64,000 nt of DNA from Endozoicomonas sp. NE40 (GCF_040549045.1 NZ_JBEWTB010000002.1:1271501-1335500); one strand, 5' to 3'; shown: positions 44,282 through 53,021, numbered from the stretch's first letter. Notes: generated by a model not told the origin, from the letters alone. Numbers and translations are program-made.

Positions 44282-45640
44282 ATGCAAGCCTATCTGGCAC
44301 TACCCATCGTTATCATTGCAGGCTTTTTGATAGTCAAAAAATATAATACCCAAGCCGTATTGTTTTCCACCGGCTTATTAATGATGCTTCTGGGTGTTAC
44401 TTTTGGAGCAGGTGAATTTCTGCCGAACGGAGTAAACAGTTCCGGTTCCGTATTTTTTGATTTCTTCCTGACTATCAAATCCCTGGCTTCTTCCAACATG
44501 GCAAACCTGGGCTTGATCATCATGTCGGTAGGTGGTTTCGCTAAATATATGGATCATATCGGTGCTGCCGATTCCATGGTACGAATTGCAACCAAACCTT
44601 TGTCCAAATTCAGCAGCCCCTACATTGTTCTGGCTCTGGCTTACATTCTGGGTCAGATTCTGAACATCTTCATTCCAAGTGCAGTTGGTCTGGCGATGCT
44701 GTTGCTGGTTGCTCTGTTCCCGGTACTGGTGCGTATTGGCTGTACTCCGGCATCCACTGCTGCTGTGCTGGCTACCACCGCATGTCTGGACCTGGGTCCT
44801 GGCTCCGGTAACTCTAACCGTGCTGCGGAAGTGATTGGTATTGACGCTGCTTCTTACTTTGTTGAATACCAGATGCTGGCTGCACCAGTGATTATGATCG
44901 TTATTGCGATTCTGCATTACTTCACCCAGAAGTACTTCGATAAGAAAGACTCTGAAAATGGGGTTGTTAATACGCTGAAAGAGCAGAAGACTGAAGACAA
45001 GGGCGCTCCAATCTGGTTTGCCATACTGCCAGTCATGCCTCTGGCATTCCTGCTGATCTTCAGCCGCTTTGCTATCGACAGCATTAACGTTGATGTTGTA
45101 ACAGCCATGTTTGTCAGCCTGTTCATTGCTATGGTGGCTAACTTCATCGTTACCCGGGATGGCCACAAAGTAGCTGATTCCATCAAGGTTTACCTCAAAG
45201 GCATGGGCGATGTATTTGCTTCTGTTGTATCACTGATTATTGCGGCGCAAACCTTTGTTGCTGGTCTGGCTGGTATAGGCTTTATCAGTCTGCTGTTGTC
45301 CAGCACTGCCAACCTGGGGCTGGGCATACTGGCAATGACCATTATCATGGTCACTATCATTGGTCTTACCGCTGTTCTGTCCGGTTCCGGTAATGCTGCA
45401 TTCTTCAGCTTCTCCAGCCTGGCTCCGGATCTGGCCGTTCAAACTGGTGGTGCTGTAGGCTCCATTACTCTGTCCATGCAGCTGACTGCAGGTATTATGC
45501 GCAGCGTTTCCCCGGTAGCCGGTGTGGTAATCGCCTGTGCCGGTGTTGCAGGCATTTCTCCAACAGACGTAGCCAAGCGTACCGCTATTCCAATGATTGG
45601 TGGTGTTGTAACGCTGCTGATCATGAGTGTTTTTGTCTGA
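44282..45640 (+). CDS. dcuC: Anaerobic C4-dicarboxylate transporter DcuC
   Basis: DcuC is an inner-membrane carrier used mainly for succinate efflux and C4-dicarboxylate exchange during fermentation and fumarate respiration. The 452-residue protein (E. coli 461) has 12 or so hydrophobic segments and family motifs: MVRIATKPLSKFSSPYIVLA, TTACLDLGPGSGNSNRAAEV, SGSGNAAFFSFSSLAP and IMRSVSPVAGVVIA. CAGGAG precedes the ATG. An FNR-like dyad upstream fits oxygen control, as in E. coli. The frdABCD genes that would use the fumarate lie 10 kb downstream on the other strand. Confidence 0.94.
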   Translation: MQAYLALPIVIIAGFLIVKKYNTQAVLFSTGLLMMLLGVTFGAGEFLPNGVNSSGSVFFDFFLTIKSLASSNMANLGLIIMSVGGFAKYMDHIGAADSMVRIATKPLSKFSSPYIVLALAYILGQILNIFIPSAVGLAMLLLVALFPVLVRIGCTPASTAAVLATTACLDLGPGSGNSNRAAEVIGIDAASYFVEYQMLAAPVIMIVIAILHYFTQKYFDKKDSENGVVNTLKEQKTEDKGAPIWFAILPVMPLAFLLIFSRFAIDSINVDVVTAMFVSLFIAMVANFIVTRDGHKVADSIKVYLKGMGDVFASVVSLIIAAQTFVAGLAGIGFISLLLSSTANLGLGILAMTIIMVTIIGLTAVLSGSGNAAFFSFSSLAPDLAVQTGGAVGSITLSMQLTAGIMRSVSPVAGVVIACAGVAGISPTDVAKRTAIPMIGGVVTLLIMSVFV

Positions 45641-45658
45641 TCCTTTTCAGTTAAAGCA

Positions 45659-45687
45659 GGCAGTGCAGGCGTTGTTCCTGCCCTGCC
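45659..45687 (+). terminator. Hairpin after dcuC
   Basis: GGCAGTGCAGG (45659-45669) pairs with CCTGCCCTGCC (45677-45687) with one mismatch and a seven-base loop, 18 bases after the stop. No T-tract directly follows, so it may be a weak terminator. Confidence 0.5.
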
Positions 45688-45828
45688 ATTCTCCATTACA
45701 CTTTTAAAAATTCATAAGCGATCCATCCAGCATTTTTTCCAACCATTTATCTTGAGTCCAGACAGTAATCAGCCAAAAATTCCTGATATAATTGTCATAA
45801 TTTCCAGGTATTTGGAAAAATTCCCGAC

Positions 45829-46734
45829 TTAATTAGATATCAGACAATTTGCCTCAAGCTTTCTATAAATCAACCCAAGGATATCCCACTTTTTCATTGC
45901 CCATTCAGGCGACAGCAGATACTGACGCTCTCCAGACCCTGTCAGGCGATGAAACAGCAAATGCTCAGGCGCACGACGAATGACTTCTGCCATGACATCC
46001 GTATATTCTTCCATAGTCATTTCACGGACATTTCCCTGCTTCCAGTCTCTGGCGAGCTGTGTACCTTTAACAATGTGTAAAGGGTGAACCTTAATGGCAT
46101 CGACGCCCAGGTTAATAACTCTGTCAAAGCTTACTAGCGTGTCTTCCGGTTTTTCACCCGGTAACCCCATGATCAGATGGGTACAAAGCTTTAAACCAAT
46201 CGCTTTAGCCCGCTTAACCGCATCTTCGTATTCCGCAAATCCATGACCACGATTAACAGCGATCAAAGATGAATCAAACGTAGACTGCAAACCCAGCTCC
46301 AGCCAGACTTCATAACCTTTGTCCTGATACTCTTTTAGTAGTGCCAGTACCGGGTCGGGTACGCAGTCCGGGCGAGTGCCAACGGCCAGGCCAATAACAT
46401 CAGAATCAGACAAGGCTTCGTCATAGTAACGACGCAGGTCTTCAACGGAACCGTAGGTATTACTGTATGACTGAAAGTAAGCAATGAATTTACCCGCACC
46501 AGTGCGTTTGGAAACCTTCACTTTTGCGGATTGAATCTGGGCAGTAATGTCACCCGCGTTGGTGGTGTCAGGACTGAATGAAGCATTATTGCAAAACGTA
46601 CAGCCACCGATTCCCTTGGTGCCATCCCGGTTTGGACAGGTGAAAGAAGCATTAACTGAAATTTTGTGGACTTTCTCACCGTACTTTGCACGCAGATAGC
46701 GTCCAAACGTATTGACGAATCGTGTCATGTCCAT
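45829..46734 (-). CDS. Radical SAM protein of the YhcC (TIGR01212) family
   Basis: A 301-residue radical SAM protein closely following E. coli YhcC (309 residues), whose reaction is not established. The 4Fe-4S cluster cysteines are in SCPNRDGTKGIGGCTFCNNASF-type sequence near residue 35 (C-x11-C-x2-C: CPNRDG to CTFC). Further family blocks are FQSYSNTYGSVEDLRRYYDEAL, GLAVGTRPDCVPDPVL, EVWLELGLQSTFD, HLIMGLPGE and IKVHPLHIVKGT. The start is set at the ATG 46734; GTG 46746 and ATG 46728 are alternatives, and none has a strong ribosome-binding site. Confidence 0.9.
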   Translation of the reverse strand: MDMTRFVNTFGRYLRAKYGEKVHKISVNASFTCPNRDGTKGIGGCTFCNNASFSPDTTNAGDITAQIQSAKVKVSKRTGAGKFIAYFQSYSNTYGSVEDLRRYYDEALSDSDVIGLAVGTRPDCVPDPVLALLKEYQDKGYEVWLELGLQSTFDSSLIAVNRGHGFAEYEDAVKRAKAIGLKLCTHLIMGLPGEKPEDTLVSFDRVINLGVDAIKVHPLHIVKGTQLARDWKQGNVREMTMEEYTDVMAEVIRRAPEHLLFHRLTGSGERQYLLSPEWAMKKWDILGLIYRKLEANCLISN

Positions 46735-46906
46735 ACAAGAAGGCACCCGGAGTTTAACAAAAGGACGACAACATAATGCTTGTTGGATCAGCCGCCTATA
46801 CGCACATCACGTGGAATTGGGAGAAGGTCTGACAGACTGTCCGCAGGAACTCTTGGAATAGCAAAGCTACACAGGCTGATTCGGTCAAAAAAACCTGTGT
46901 ATTAAG

Positions 46907-47212
46907 TCAATCTGCTTTTTTCATACGGTCAATGACTTCATCAACAACTGCTTTGACCTGTTCTTCATTAGCCTGGAGAGACAGAGTGTTATCATCCGGA
47001 GCTACTCGCCATTCAATGATACGTTTAGCCAGTTTGCGAGCCATAACTCCGACGATGTCATCAAGGTAAGTGTCATTAAACATTGGTAGATGCATGAACC
47101 GTAAGTGGACCAGCAGTTGCTCCGGCTGCCCGTCTTCTTTCATGTGAATTGCAAAGTCACCTGGGTCTGTGGTGCTCTGACTGATCGTTAACGTGAAGTG
47201 TTCACCGCTCAT
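46907..47212 (-). CDS. Conserved-looking small protein, function unknown
   Basis: A 101-residue acidic cytosolic protein with no signal or membrane segment. GGAG (47219-47222) six bases upstream selects the ATG at 47212 over that at 47224. A beta-rich N-terminal half (FTLTISQSTTDPGDFAIHM, QLLVHLRFMHLPMF) is followed by two helices (YLDDIVGVMARKLAKRIIEW, EEQVKAVVDEVIDRMKK). Size and fold recall secretion chaperones or dimeric regulators, but I see no specific match. The flanks are empty. Confidence 0.65.
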   Translation of the reverse strand: MSGEHFTLTISQSTTDPGDFAIHMKEDGQPEQLLVHLRFMHLPMFNDTYLDDIVGVMARKLAKRIIEWRVAPDDNTLSLQANEEQVKAVVDEVIDRMKKAD

Positions 47213-47417
47213 AACATTCTCCATATCTGACTAAGTCAGTTGTCGGCCCTGACATCAACGGCTGAAGATCATTTTTACACAGATTGGAAATAACGATTCA
47301 GCCTGTTTAGAACCGGCACCCTTTGTCTGTCGCACCAGATAAGCAGCTATCTAAAACGGGGCCGATATATCTATCTATAGTAAATAGGTGAATCAGCCCA
47401 TAAACGGAGACCCCGAC

Positions 47418-47702
47418 ATGATCAATAACACGGATGCTGAACCTCTCCGCCCTGATGGCAGTCGCAACCCGGTCGATCCGGTTCAACCCAAGAGTCCGGT
47501 TGATGCCATTGAAGCAGATCGCTTCTCTGACATGATGAAGAAAAACAAGGACATGGAAGCCGCTGCAAGTGATAACCAGACAGCTGAAGGGGAAATATCT
47601 CCGGAAGAACTTCAAAGGCAAATTCGGGAAGGAATGTTCAAAACCGGATTCCAGAAAGCTATTGAAAGAGCAAAAGAAATGACAAAAGAGATGAAACAGT
47701 AA
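47418..47702 (+). CDS. Small hydrophilic protein, function unknown
   Basis: A 94-residue highly charged protein. GGAG (47406-47409) eight bases upstream supports the ATG at 47418; a longer frame would begin at GTG. The N-terminal half is Pro/Asp/Asn-rich (PDGSRNPVDPVQPKSPVDAI), and the C-terminal half is a Lys/Glu helix ending AIERAKEMTKEMKQ. The segment EADRFSDMM resembles the AEKFGELL segment of the inner-rod protein SctI at 61 kb. However, the C-terminal rod motif is absent, so I do not assign it to the T3SS. Confidence 0.6.
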   Translation: MINNTDAEPLRPDGSRNPVDPVQPKSPVDAIEADRFSDMMKKNKDMEAAASDNQTAEGEISPEELQRQIREGMFKTGFQKAIERAKEMTKEMKQ

Positions 47703-47894
47703 TGTCTGATGTTATGCCTCCCTTACTGACAAAAAATTGACAACAAGAATATAGTTACGTACTGATATGAAGTAATTATCTAAAAAACATCCTGTAAATA
47801 AATTACAATAATTAAAATATGTTTTTTTCAAGCTCAATCTCAATAACCAAAACATTTTCTAATGAGATACGCATAGTACAGGGAGTTAATGTAC

Positions 47895-50099
47895 ATGTCT
47901 GAGCAACGTAGCAACGTCGTTTCTATCAATACAGCTGCCTCACCTGTTGTGCAGTTTGAGATTGAAATGCTATTTGAGAACCTGTTAAACCAATATATTA
48001 TTCCCCATATCAATCCTGCCGTTAATGCTTTAGCTGATTATGTATCAGAAAAGCAGCTGGCTGCTGCCAGCGACATTGACCTGATGCAATTAATTGAAAC
48101 AGAAAAAAAAGTAAAGTCATCCAAAACAGAGATTATCGAATCATTCACCAACCATCTGTTCAACCGTATTAACGACTGGACTGAAACTGACAAAACAACG
48201 GATGCTTCCCTGCCTGTAAGCGACTTATCTTTGGTTGACAACACAATTCTGGAACAAAAACTGTCCTGGCAAGCTGCCGCCAGGCAAATGGAAATGTGCG
48301 AACAACTGCAGAATCTTTACAACTGTGAATCACGCCTGCAAGACTTTACACCTTCAGACTCTATGCAACTACCCATTGGGTCAATGGCGCTTTGTGAAAC
48401 GTTTGCCAGTGCGCTGGCATCATTAAATCTGGAGCTTGATACGGTTCACGAATTTTTATCACTGTTCGCTAAACATCTAAAGTTCCCAGCTTCACAAATG
48501 TGGCAACAAGCTGATACCGATCTTGCAGAGATGGGGCTGAAACTGAATACACCTAAAATATCTTCTTACACGGAAACGGTTGGTAATAGCAGCTCTCAAA
48601 ATAATACTAACCAGTCAGAAGAAACTAATACTGAGACTGAGATGGTAAACCAGATTGCTCAACAGGTAGTTTCAAAAGTTGAATCGATGATTGGTCAGCA
48701 ATTTAGCAAAACCATGAGTGAAACAGGAGCCGACTCCTTTATAATTTCTGCAGCGAGTTATCCAACTCAGGATCTTGCCTTAACGTTAACCAGCATTCAA
48801 GATGAGTTATCAGGACAACATTCAGCCATTTCAAACTTATCAGAATCCATTAAAAATGCATTAACAGACCGTGGAATTACTCAGAGTCTTTCCCCCAGAC
48901 AGGAAGACCTGATTAATATGGTCGGTCTATTGTTTGAATACATCATCGACGATCACGAGCTACCCGATATCATAAAAAAAATTATTGGGCTTCTACAAAT
49001 ACCCGTTTTGAAGCTGGCTTTAATTGATCATGATTTTTTATGCAACAGAGAACATCCCGGCAGACAATTACTGAATGATATGACATCCGCAGGCATGCAC
49101 TGCAAAGATGATGATGAACCGATTGTTCAACTCATTGAAAATAACGTCATGACGATTATCCACAGCTTTACAGACAATCCCAATATTTTTTCTGAATGCC
49201 TCCGTGAATTTAACAAAAATCTGTTATCAATAAACAGACGTTCAATGCAGGCTGCTGAAGAAGATCAGTGGGATACCGAAGGTGCAGAGGAAGCAAATCT
49301 TAACAGTGTGGAGTCAACAAAAGAATGTTCAGAGCCGGTCACCGACCCAGCCAGCAATACGATCGCTGCATCCCCTGTGGATGACATCGTGGATTCTTAT
49401 CTCACCCGGCATAATGTCCCGAAGTCGCTTAACGACCTGGTATGCTCAGCCTGGAAAGACGTTTTACAGTTCTCTCTTGAGCAAAACAGTTCCGATGAAC
49501 ACTGGTTCCACAGAGTCAACATTCTGGATATGCTACTGTGGAACCTTCAGGAGAGTCACCAGAAAAGCATACCCGACGATGACTGGAAAATACTGAAAGC
49601 CTATCTTATTGAACAGTTTCATGAAGTTGATATGAATCCATTTGCCGTAGCGGAATGGTTTCATATCATCGACTCCATGACCAATAAACATATTGATCTG
49701 GAAGAAGAAATTGTTATCCAGAAAACTACCGACCAGCAAAAAAACCAACAAATATTTACAACGGATGAAATCAGGGAGTCTGAACTCTCGGATCAAGAAT
49801 TCGACATTACCGTTCCTGATACCCGGCGACAGCCATTTTCTGATACAGAAATGCCTGTTGTTGGTCAATGGGTTGAGTTCATCGGTAAAAATGACCATCG
49901 TCTGCGCTGTAAGCTGGCGACTATTCACTTACATACAGACCGTTATATCTTTGTTAACAAATCGGGCATGAAGGTAGCTGAGTGGTCAGGTCTGGAGCTG
50001 GGAAAAGCCATACAACATCACAGAGTTGAACTGCTGAACGATCAGCAATTTTTTGACCGCGCGTTACAAGCGGTCATGAATAAATTCACAAAATTTTAA
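47895..50099 (+). CDS. DUF1631 family protein
   Basis: A 734-residue cytosolic protein of the DUF1631 family, found in gamma- and betaproteobacteria and without an established enzymatic role; an old label as thymidine phosphorylase is unsupported here. GGGAG nine bases upstream suits the second ATG (47895) better than 47889. The family core includes NMVGLLFEYIIDDHELPDIIKKIIGLLQIPVLKLAL and HPGRQLLNDM. The C-terminal 120 residues contain VVGQWVEFIGKNDHRLRCKLATI and FVNKSGMKVAEWSG, a small beta-domain that recalls PilZ. The middle is Gln/Glu/Thr/Ser-rich. An Hpt-domain gene follows after 194 bases. Confidence 0.85.
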   Translation: MSEQRSNVVSINTAASPVVQFEIEMLFENLLNQYIIPHINPAVNALADYVSEKQLAAASDIDLMQLIETEKKVKSSKTEIIESFTNHLFNRINDWTETDKTTDASLPVSDLSLVDNTILEQKLSWQAAARQMEMCEQLQNLYNCESRLQDFTPSDSMQLPIGSMALCETFASALASLNLELDTVHEFLSLFAKHLKFPASQMWQQADTDLAEMGLKLNTPKISSYTETVGNSSSQNNTNQSEETNTETEMVNQIAQQVVSKVESMIGQQFSKTMSETGADSFIISAASYPTQDLALTLTSIQDELSGQHSAISNLSESIKNALTDRGITQSLSPRQEDLINMVGLLFEYIIDDHELPDIIKKIIGLLQIPVLKLALIDHDFLCNREHPGRQLLNDMTSAGMHCKDDDEPIVQLIENNVMTIIHSFTDNPNIFSECLREFNKNLLSINRRSMQAAEEDQWDTEGAEEANLNSVESTKECSEPVTDPASNTIAASPVDDIVDSYLTRHNVPKSLNDLVCSAWKDVLQFSLEQNSSDEHWFHRVNILDMLLWNLQESHQKSIPDDDWKILKAYLIEQFHEVDMNPFAVAEWFHIIDSMTNKHIDLEEEIVIQKTTDQQKNQQIFTTDEIRESELSDQEFDITVPDTRRQPFSDTEMPVVGQWVEFIGKNDHRLRCKLATIHLHTDRYIFVNKSGMKVAEWSGLELGKAIQHHRVELLNDQQFFDRALQAVMNKFTKF

Positions 50100-50187
50100 A
50101 TTACATGGAAGATTAGTACCCAACCACATGAAATCATATTTTCTGACTCATTGTTCAGGCACTCTGACTGCGTTGCAACTCTGGTCA

Positions 50188-50201
50188 CATAGCTTGCTAT
50201 G
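50188..50201. repeat. Short palindrome in a possible dispersed intergenic repeat
   Basis: CATAGCTTGCTATG is a six-base stem with a two-base centre, flanked by GCGTTGCA (50170-50177) and CGTTGCGC (50209-50216). It lies between the DUF1631 and Hpt genes. The composition resembles extragenic palindromic elements, but only one copy was noticed in this window. The 60-codon open frame across it (50128-50310) looks non-coding. Confidence 0.35.
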
Positions 50202-50293
50202 CTCCCGTCGTTGCGCCTTGCATAGTACCTGCTCAATAAGCCAGAAATATTCGATTCCACATGGCTGGGTACTTACAGGATCGGAGAAAAGCC

Positions 50294-50620
50294 ATGCTGG
50301 ACCTGACTAACCTTCAGCTGATCACTGATGGTAATAAAACCTTGCTTAACTCTCTCTTAACGGAGTTTATCCGCACGACAGATGACGACCTAAAAGAGTT
50401 AAACAATGCCATAAAGGACCAGCAACACGACTCAATAATCAGACTCTCTCACCGAATAAAAGGGGCGGCTGCGATCGTTGGTGCCTCTGAACTCGTTGAG
50501 TTAACCGCTGAACTGGAAGCTGCTGGCTGTCAATCCGGTCTGAATAATTCATTAGAACTTCTGAAAAGAATCATGCATTGCTACGAAAATGTGTCTGAGG
50601 AAATCAATCACTACAATTGA
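50294..50620 (+). CDS. Hpt-domain phosphotransfer protein
   Basis: A 108-residue stand-alone histidine phosphotransfer domain. The phosphoacceptor histidine is in IRLSHRIKGAAAIVGASELVELTAELE (about residue 56), matching the HRIKGAA-type Hpt signature; four helices are visible around it. GGAG seven bases upstream fixes the ATG at 50294. No hybrid kinase or receiver gene is nearby, so it relays for a distant phosphorelay. It ends by overlapping the convergent marC-type gene by 10 bases. Confidence 0.88.
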   Translation: MLDLTNLQLITDGNKTLLNSLLTEFIRTTDDDLKELNNAIKDQQHDSIIRLSHRIKGAAAIVGASELVELTAELEAAGCQSGLNNSLELLKRIMHCYENVSEEINHYN

Positions 50621-51231
50621 GTGGGCGGCCCGACACCCAGCCCTGCAAACCCCTGTAGTACAATTTCAACCGCCAGCGCACAAAGCAGCATTCCCATAAC
50701 TCGAATTAAAATTGCAGAACCGCCATCACCCAGCCAATGATGAAGTGTATTTGCCATCCTGAGCAGCAGATAGGTAATCACAAGGACACTCACCATAACC
50801 AGTGCGGTCAGTGCCTGATCCTCGATCCCATGCAGACGGTTATCGGTTAACACCACAACAGCAGTGAGTGCGCCAGGACTTGCCATCGAAGGAACTGCCA
50901 GAGGGAATACGGCTATATCATGACCAGGTTCCGCACGATCTTTAGAGTGAGATACATCATCACTGAAGATCATCTTCAGGCCAAAAATGAACAGGATGCA
51001 GCCACCTGCAATCTGGAATGAAACGAGCCGTATTCCCATTGCACTCAGCAATAACTGACCAATGATCAGGAATGTCAGAAGAATAGCTCCACTGTACAGT
51101 GTGGCTCGTAAAGCCACCCTGTTTCGATCTTTAGCTGAATATCCACCAGTGATCGCCAAAAACAGTAGAAGTGAGCCTATGGGATCAATAACAGCGAAAA
51201 ACAACACAAAGTCATGGATCAGTTGCTGCAT
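50611..51231 (-). CDS. MarC-family integral membrane protein
   Basis: A 206-residue inner-membrane protein with six hydrophobic segments and MarC-family motifs: FFAVIDPIGSLLLFLAITGGYS at the N-terminus, FQIAGGCILFIFGLKMIF, and AVFPLAVPSMASPGALTAVVVL. E. coli relatives MarC, YchE and YhgN are 197-221 residues, and their function is unknown. It starts with a clean ATG and is convergent with the Hpt gene. A 14-bp tandem repeat lies upstream. Confidence 0.9.
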   Translation of the reverse strand: MQQLIHDFVLFFAVIDPIGSLLLFLAITGGYSAKDRNRVALRATLYSGAILLTFLIIGQLLLSAMGIRLVSFQIAGGCILFIFGLKMIFSDDVSHSKDRAEPGHDIAVFPLAVPSMASPGALTAVVVLTDNRLHGIEDQALTALVMVSVLVITYLLLRMANTLHHWLGDGGSAILIRVMGMLLCALAVEIVLQGFAGLGVGPPTQL

Positions 51232-51261
51232 AGATGCGCCGGTTAGTTGAGAAACAGAAGG

Positions 51262-51303
51262 CTACTGGTAACTACCTATTGGTAACTATCTACTGGTAGC
51301 TAT
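51262..51303. repeat. Three 14-bp tandem repeats
   Basis: CTACTGGTAACTAC (51262-51275), CTATTGGTAACTAT (51276-51289) and CTACTGGTAGCTAT (51290-51303) stand head to tail between the MBL-fold gene stop and the marC-type gene start. Each copy holds TAACTA or TAGCTA, a core also found in the 17-bp repeats at 39985-40052. Confidence 0.85.
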
Positions 51304-51318
51304 CGACCATTCTCAAAC

Positions 51319-52269
51319 TTACTTCTGTAATGCCTGCCAAACCTGTTTATCCCGCTCCGCTGTCCAGATGGAAGGCGTGCTTAAACCGGAAGCTTCATCA
51401 AAAGCTCTGGATACATTAAATGGCAGACAGTGCTCGTAGATCACCCAGGACGAGTAATCCCTGTCCATTTTCATGCGGATATAGTCGAAAGTATCAGCGA
51501 GCTTCATACCCAGGGCGACAGCCTCACTGGCATATTCATAAAGCCGTGAAACGTAGCCTCTGGTGGCGGATATGGCAGTTTGCGAACATTCCTCAGTTCT
51601 CATCGCTTTGCCGCGACCCGGGAGTAACTGCAAAGGTTCCATTTCCAGCAGTCGACTCAGCGTTTGTGGCCAGCATTGCAGATAGGCATCACCACAATAA
51701 GGCGTAGCACCCGACTCGACCAGATCTCCAGCGAACATTATGTGCTGCTCAGGAAGCCAGAGAATCGTATCCCCCCCTGTATGCCCGGGACCTGGATGAA
51801 TGATTTCAACCTTCAGATTACCCAGATCGATTGTCAGGCACTCATCAAACAGAATATCCGGCCTTGTAAGGCCGGTGATTGTCTCTTTGTTTTCAAACAA
51901 CCTCGGAAAACGTCTCAGTTCCGATTCCCAGTCCTGCTCTCCCCGCTCGGTAATCAGTTCAGCCGTTGCATGGCTGGCAACCACCTTAGCCCCGGAAAAC
52001 GCTGAAGCCCCAAGCGTTCTGACCGCATGGTAGTGACTGAGTACCACGTAGCTGACCGGCAGGTCTGTCACGTCTTTGAGTGCATCCAGAACCTTCTGTG
52101 CCATTGCCGGTGTGGCCTGACTGTCAAAAACCAGAACCGCCTCACTGCCTATCACTATACCGGTATTCGGATCACCTTCTGCTGTAAACGCATAGACACC
52201 TTCAGAGAGCCTTTCAAAAGTCATCGTTTTTGAGGTCAGATCCGCTGAAGAGGCAAATGATTTGGGCAT
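51319..52269 (-). CDS. MBL-fold metallo-hydrolase with altered metal motif
   Basis: A 316-residue metallo-beta-lactamase fold protein. Strand pairs and metal positions are visible: GSEAVLVFDSQATPAMAQKVL, VVLSHYHAVRTLGASAFSG, HPGPGHTGGDTILWLPEQHIMFAGDLVESGATP. The first motif reads HYHAVR where HxHxDH is canonical, so the aspartate and third histidine are replaced. The second histidine (GPGHTGGD) and bridging aspartate (AGDLV) remain. The HYHAVR variant occurs in a recognisable subfamily whose substrates are unclear. The C-terminus is helical. It is 62 bases downstream of the SDR gene but separated by a terminator. Confidence 0.85.
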   Translation of the reverse strand: MPKSFASSADLTSKTMTFERLSEGVYAFTAEGDPNTGIVIGSEAVLVFDSQATPAMAQKVLDALKDVTDLPVSYVVLSHYHAVRTLGASAFSGAKVVASHATAELITERGEQDWESELRRFPRLFENKETITGLTRPDILFDECLTIDLGNLKVEIIHPGPGHTGGDTILWLPEQHIMFAGDLVESGATPYCGDAYLQCWPQTLSRLLEMEPLQLLPGRGKAMRTEECSQTAISATRGYVSRLYEYASEAVALGMKLADTFDYIRMKMDRDYSSWVIYEHCLPFNVSRAFDEASGLSTPSIWTAERDKQVWQALQK

Positions 52270-52289
52270 GATAGAGGTCGCACTGGAGA

Positions 52290-52318
52290 AAGATGGAACC
52301 TCAGTATAGTTCCATCTT
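52290..52318 (-). terminator. Terminator after the adenine deaminase-SDR pair
   Basis: On the minus strand AAGATGGAAC pairs with GTTCCATCTT (ten pairs, nine-base loop), starting 13 bases after the SDR stop and followed by a short TTTC tract. It likely ends the two-gene transcript before the MBL-fold gene. Confidence 0.65.
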
Positions 52319-52331
52319 CAACAAGCATGGC

Positions 52332-53021
52332 TTACCAGGAGATGGTCGAGCCGTCGTAGCTGAAAAACTGCCCGGACGTATCAACAGTTAGCTGCTCCAT
52401 GACTTCACGTAAACCATGAATGGATGTTTCAGTGGTAATCAAAGCGTTAGGGCCACCCATATCGGTCTGAACCCAGCCCGGATGACAAATAGCAACACTG
52501 ATGCCTCTGCCAGACAGATCATGGGCAAGGCTTTTACCAACAGCGTTTAAGGCGGCTTTAGACGAACGATAGATATAGCTTCCACCGGAAGTATTGTCTT
52601 CAATACTGCCCATTTTGCTGGTCATCAGCAGGACTTTTCCGTCATCAGCCATCAGGTCAACCAGTTCCTGAACCACCAGCAAAGGAGCGACCGTGTTAAC
52701 ACGCAGAACCTTCATCCACTCCTGTTCAGTCACCTCACCAAATGACAACCGCTCACCATACATCCCGGCATTATTAATCAACAGGTCAATGCGCTGCCCC
52801 TGCAATGTATATTTCAAATTAGTCAGCTGAGCTGTGTTAATAACATCCAGTGGAACGGTTTCAAGCCGATCTTCAGCCTCCTGCTTAAGCTTCAGCAACT
52901 CACCCGCAGATTCCGGTGAACGACAGCAGGCGTAAACCTTATGACCGTCAGCCAAGTATTGTTTGCAGAATTCCAGCCCCAACCCTCGGTTGGCACCGGT
53001 AATAACGATGGTTTTACTCAT
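52332..53021 (-). CDS. Short-chain dehydrogenase/reductase
   Basis: A 229-residue classical SDR. The NAD(P)-binding TIVITGANRGLGLEFCKQYL, the NNAG motif in LLINNAGMYG, the catalytic serine region LLMTSKMGSI and the YRSSKAAL motif (Tyr-x-x-x-Lys pattern YRSSK) are all present, as is the CHPGWVQTDMGG end typical of the C-factor/sepiapterin-reductase-like group. AAGGAG precedes the ATG at 53021, which overlaps the deaminase stop by 8 bases; a longer frame is less likely. The substrate is unknown. Confidence 0.88.
   Translation of the reverse strand: MSKTIVITGANRGLGLEFCKQYLADGHKVYACCRSPESAGELLKLKQEAEDRLETVPLDVINTAQLTNLKYTLQGQRIDLLINNAGMYGERLSFGEVTEQEWMKVLRVNTVAPLLVVQELVDLMADDGKVLLMTSKMGSIEDNTSGGSYIYRSSKAALNAVGKSLAHDLSGRGISVAICHPGWVQTDMGGPNALITTETSIHGLREVMEQLTVDTSGQFFSYDGSTISW

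Noticed and set aside
50128..50310. A 60-codon plus-strand frame between the DUF1631 and Hpt genes
   Set aside because: Composition is Ser/Cys/His-rich and it crosses a palindromic intergenic element; the Hpt gene start overlaps it.
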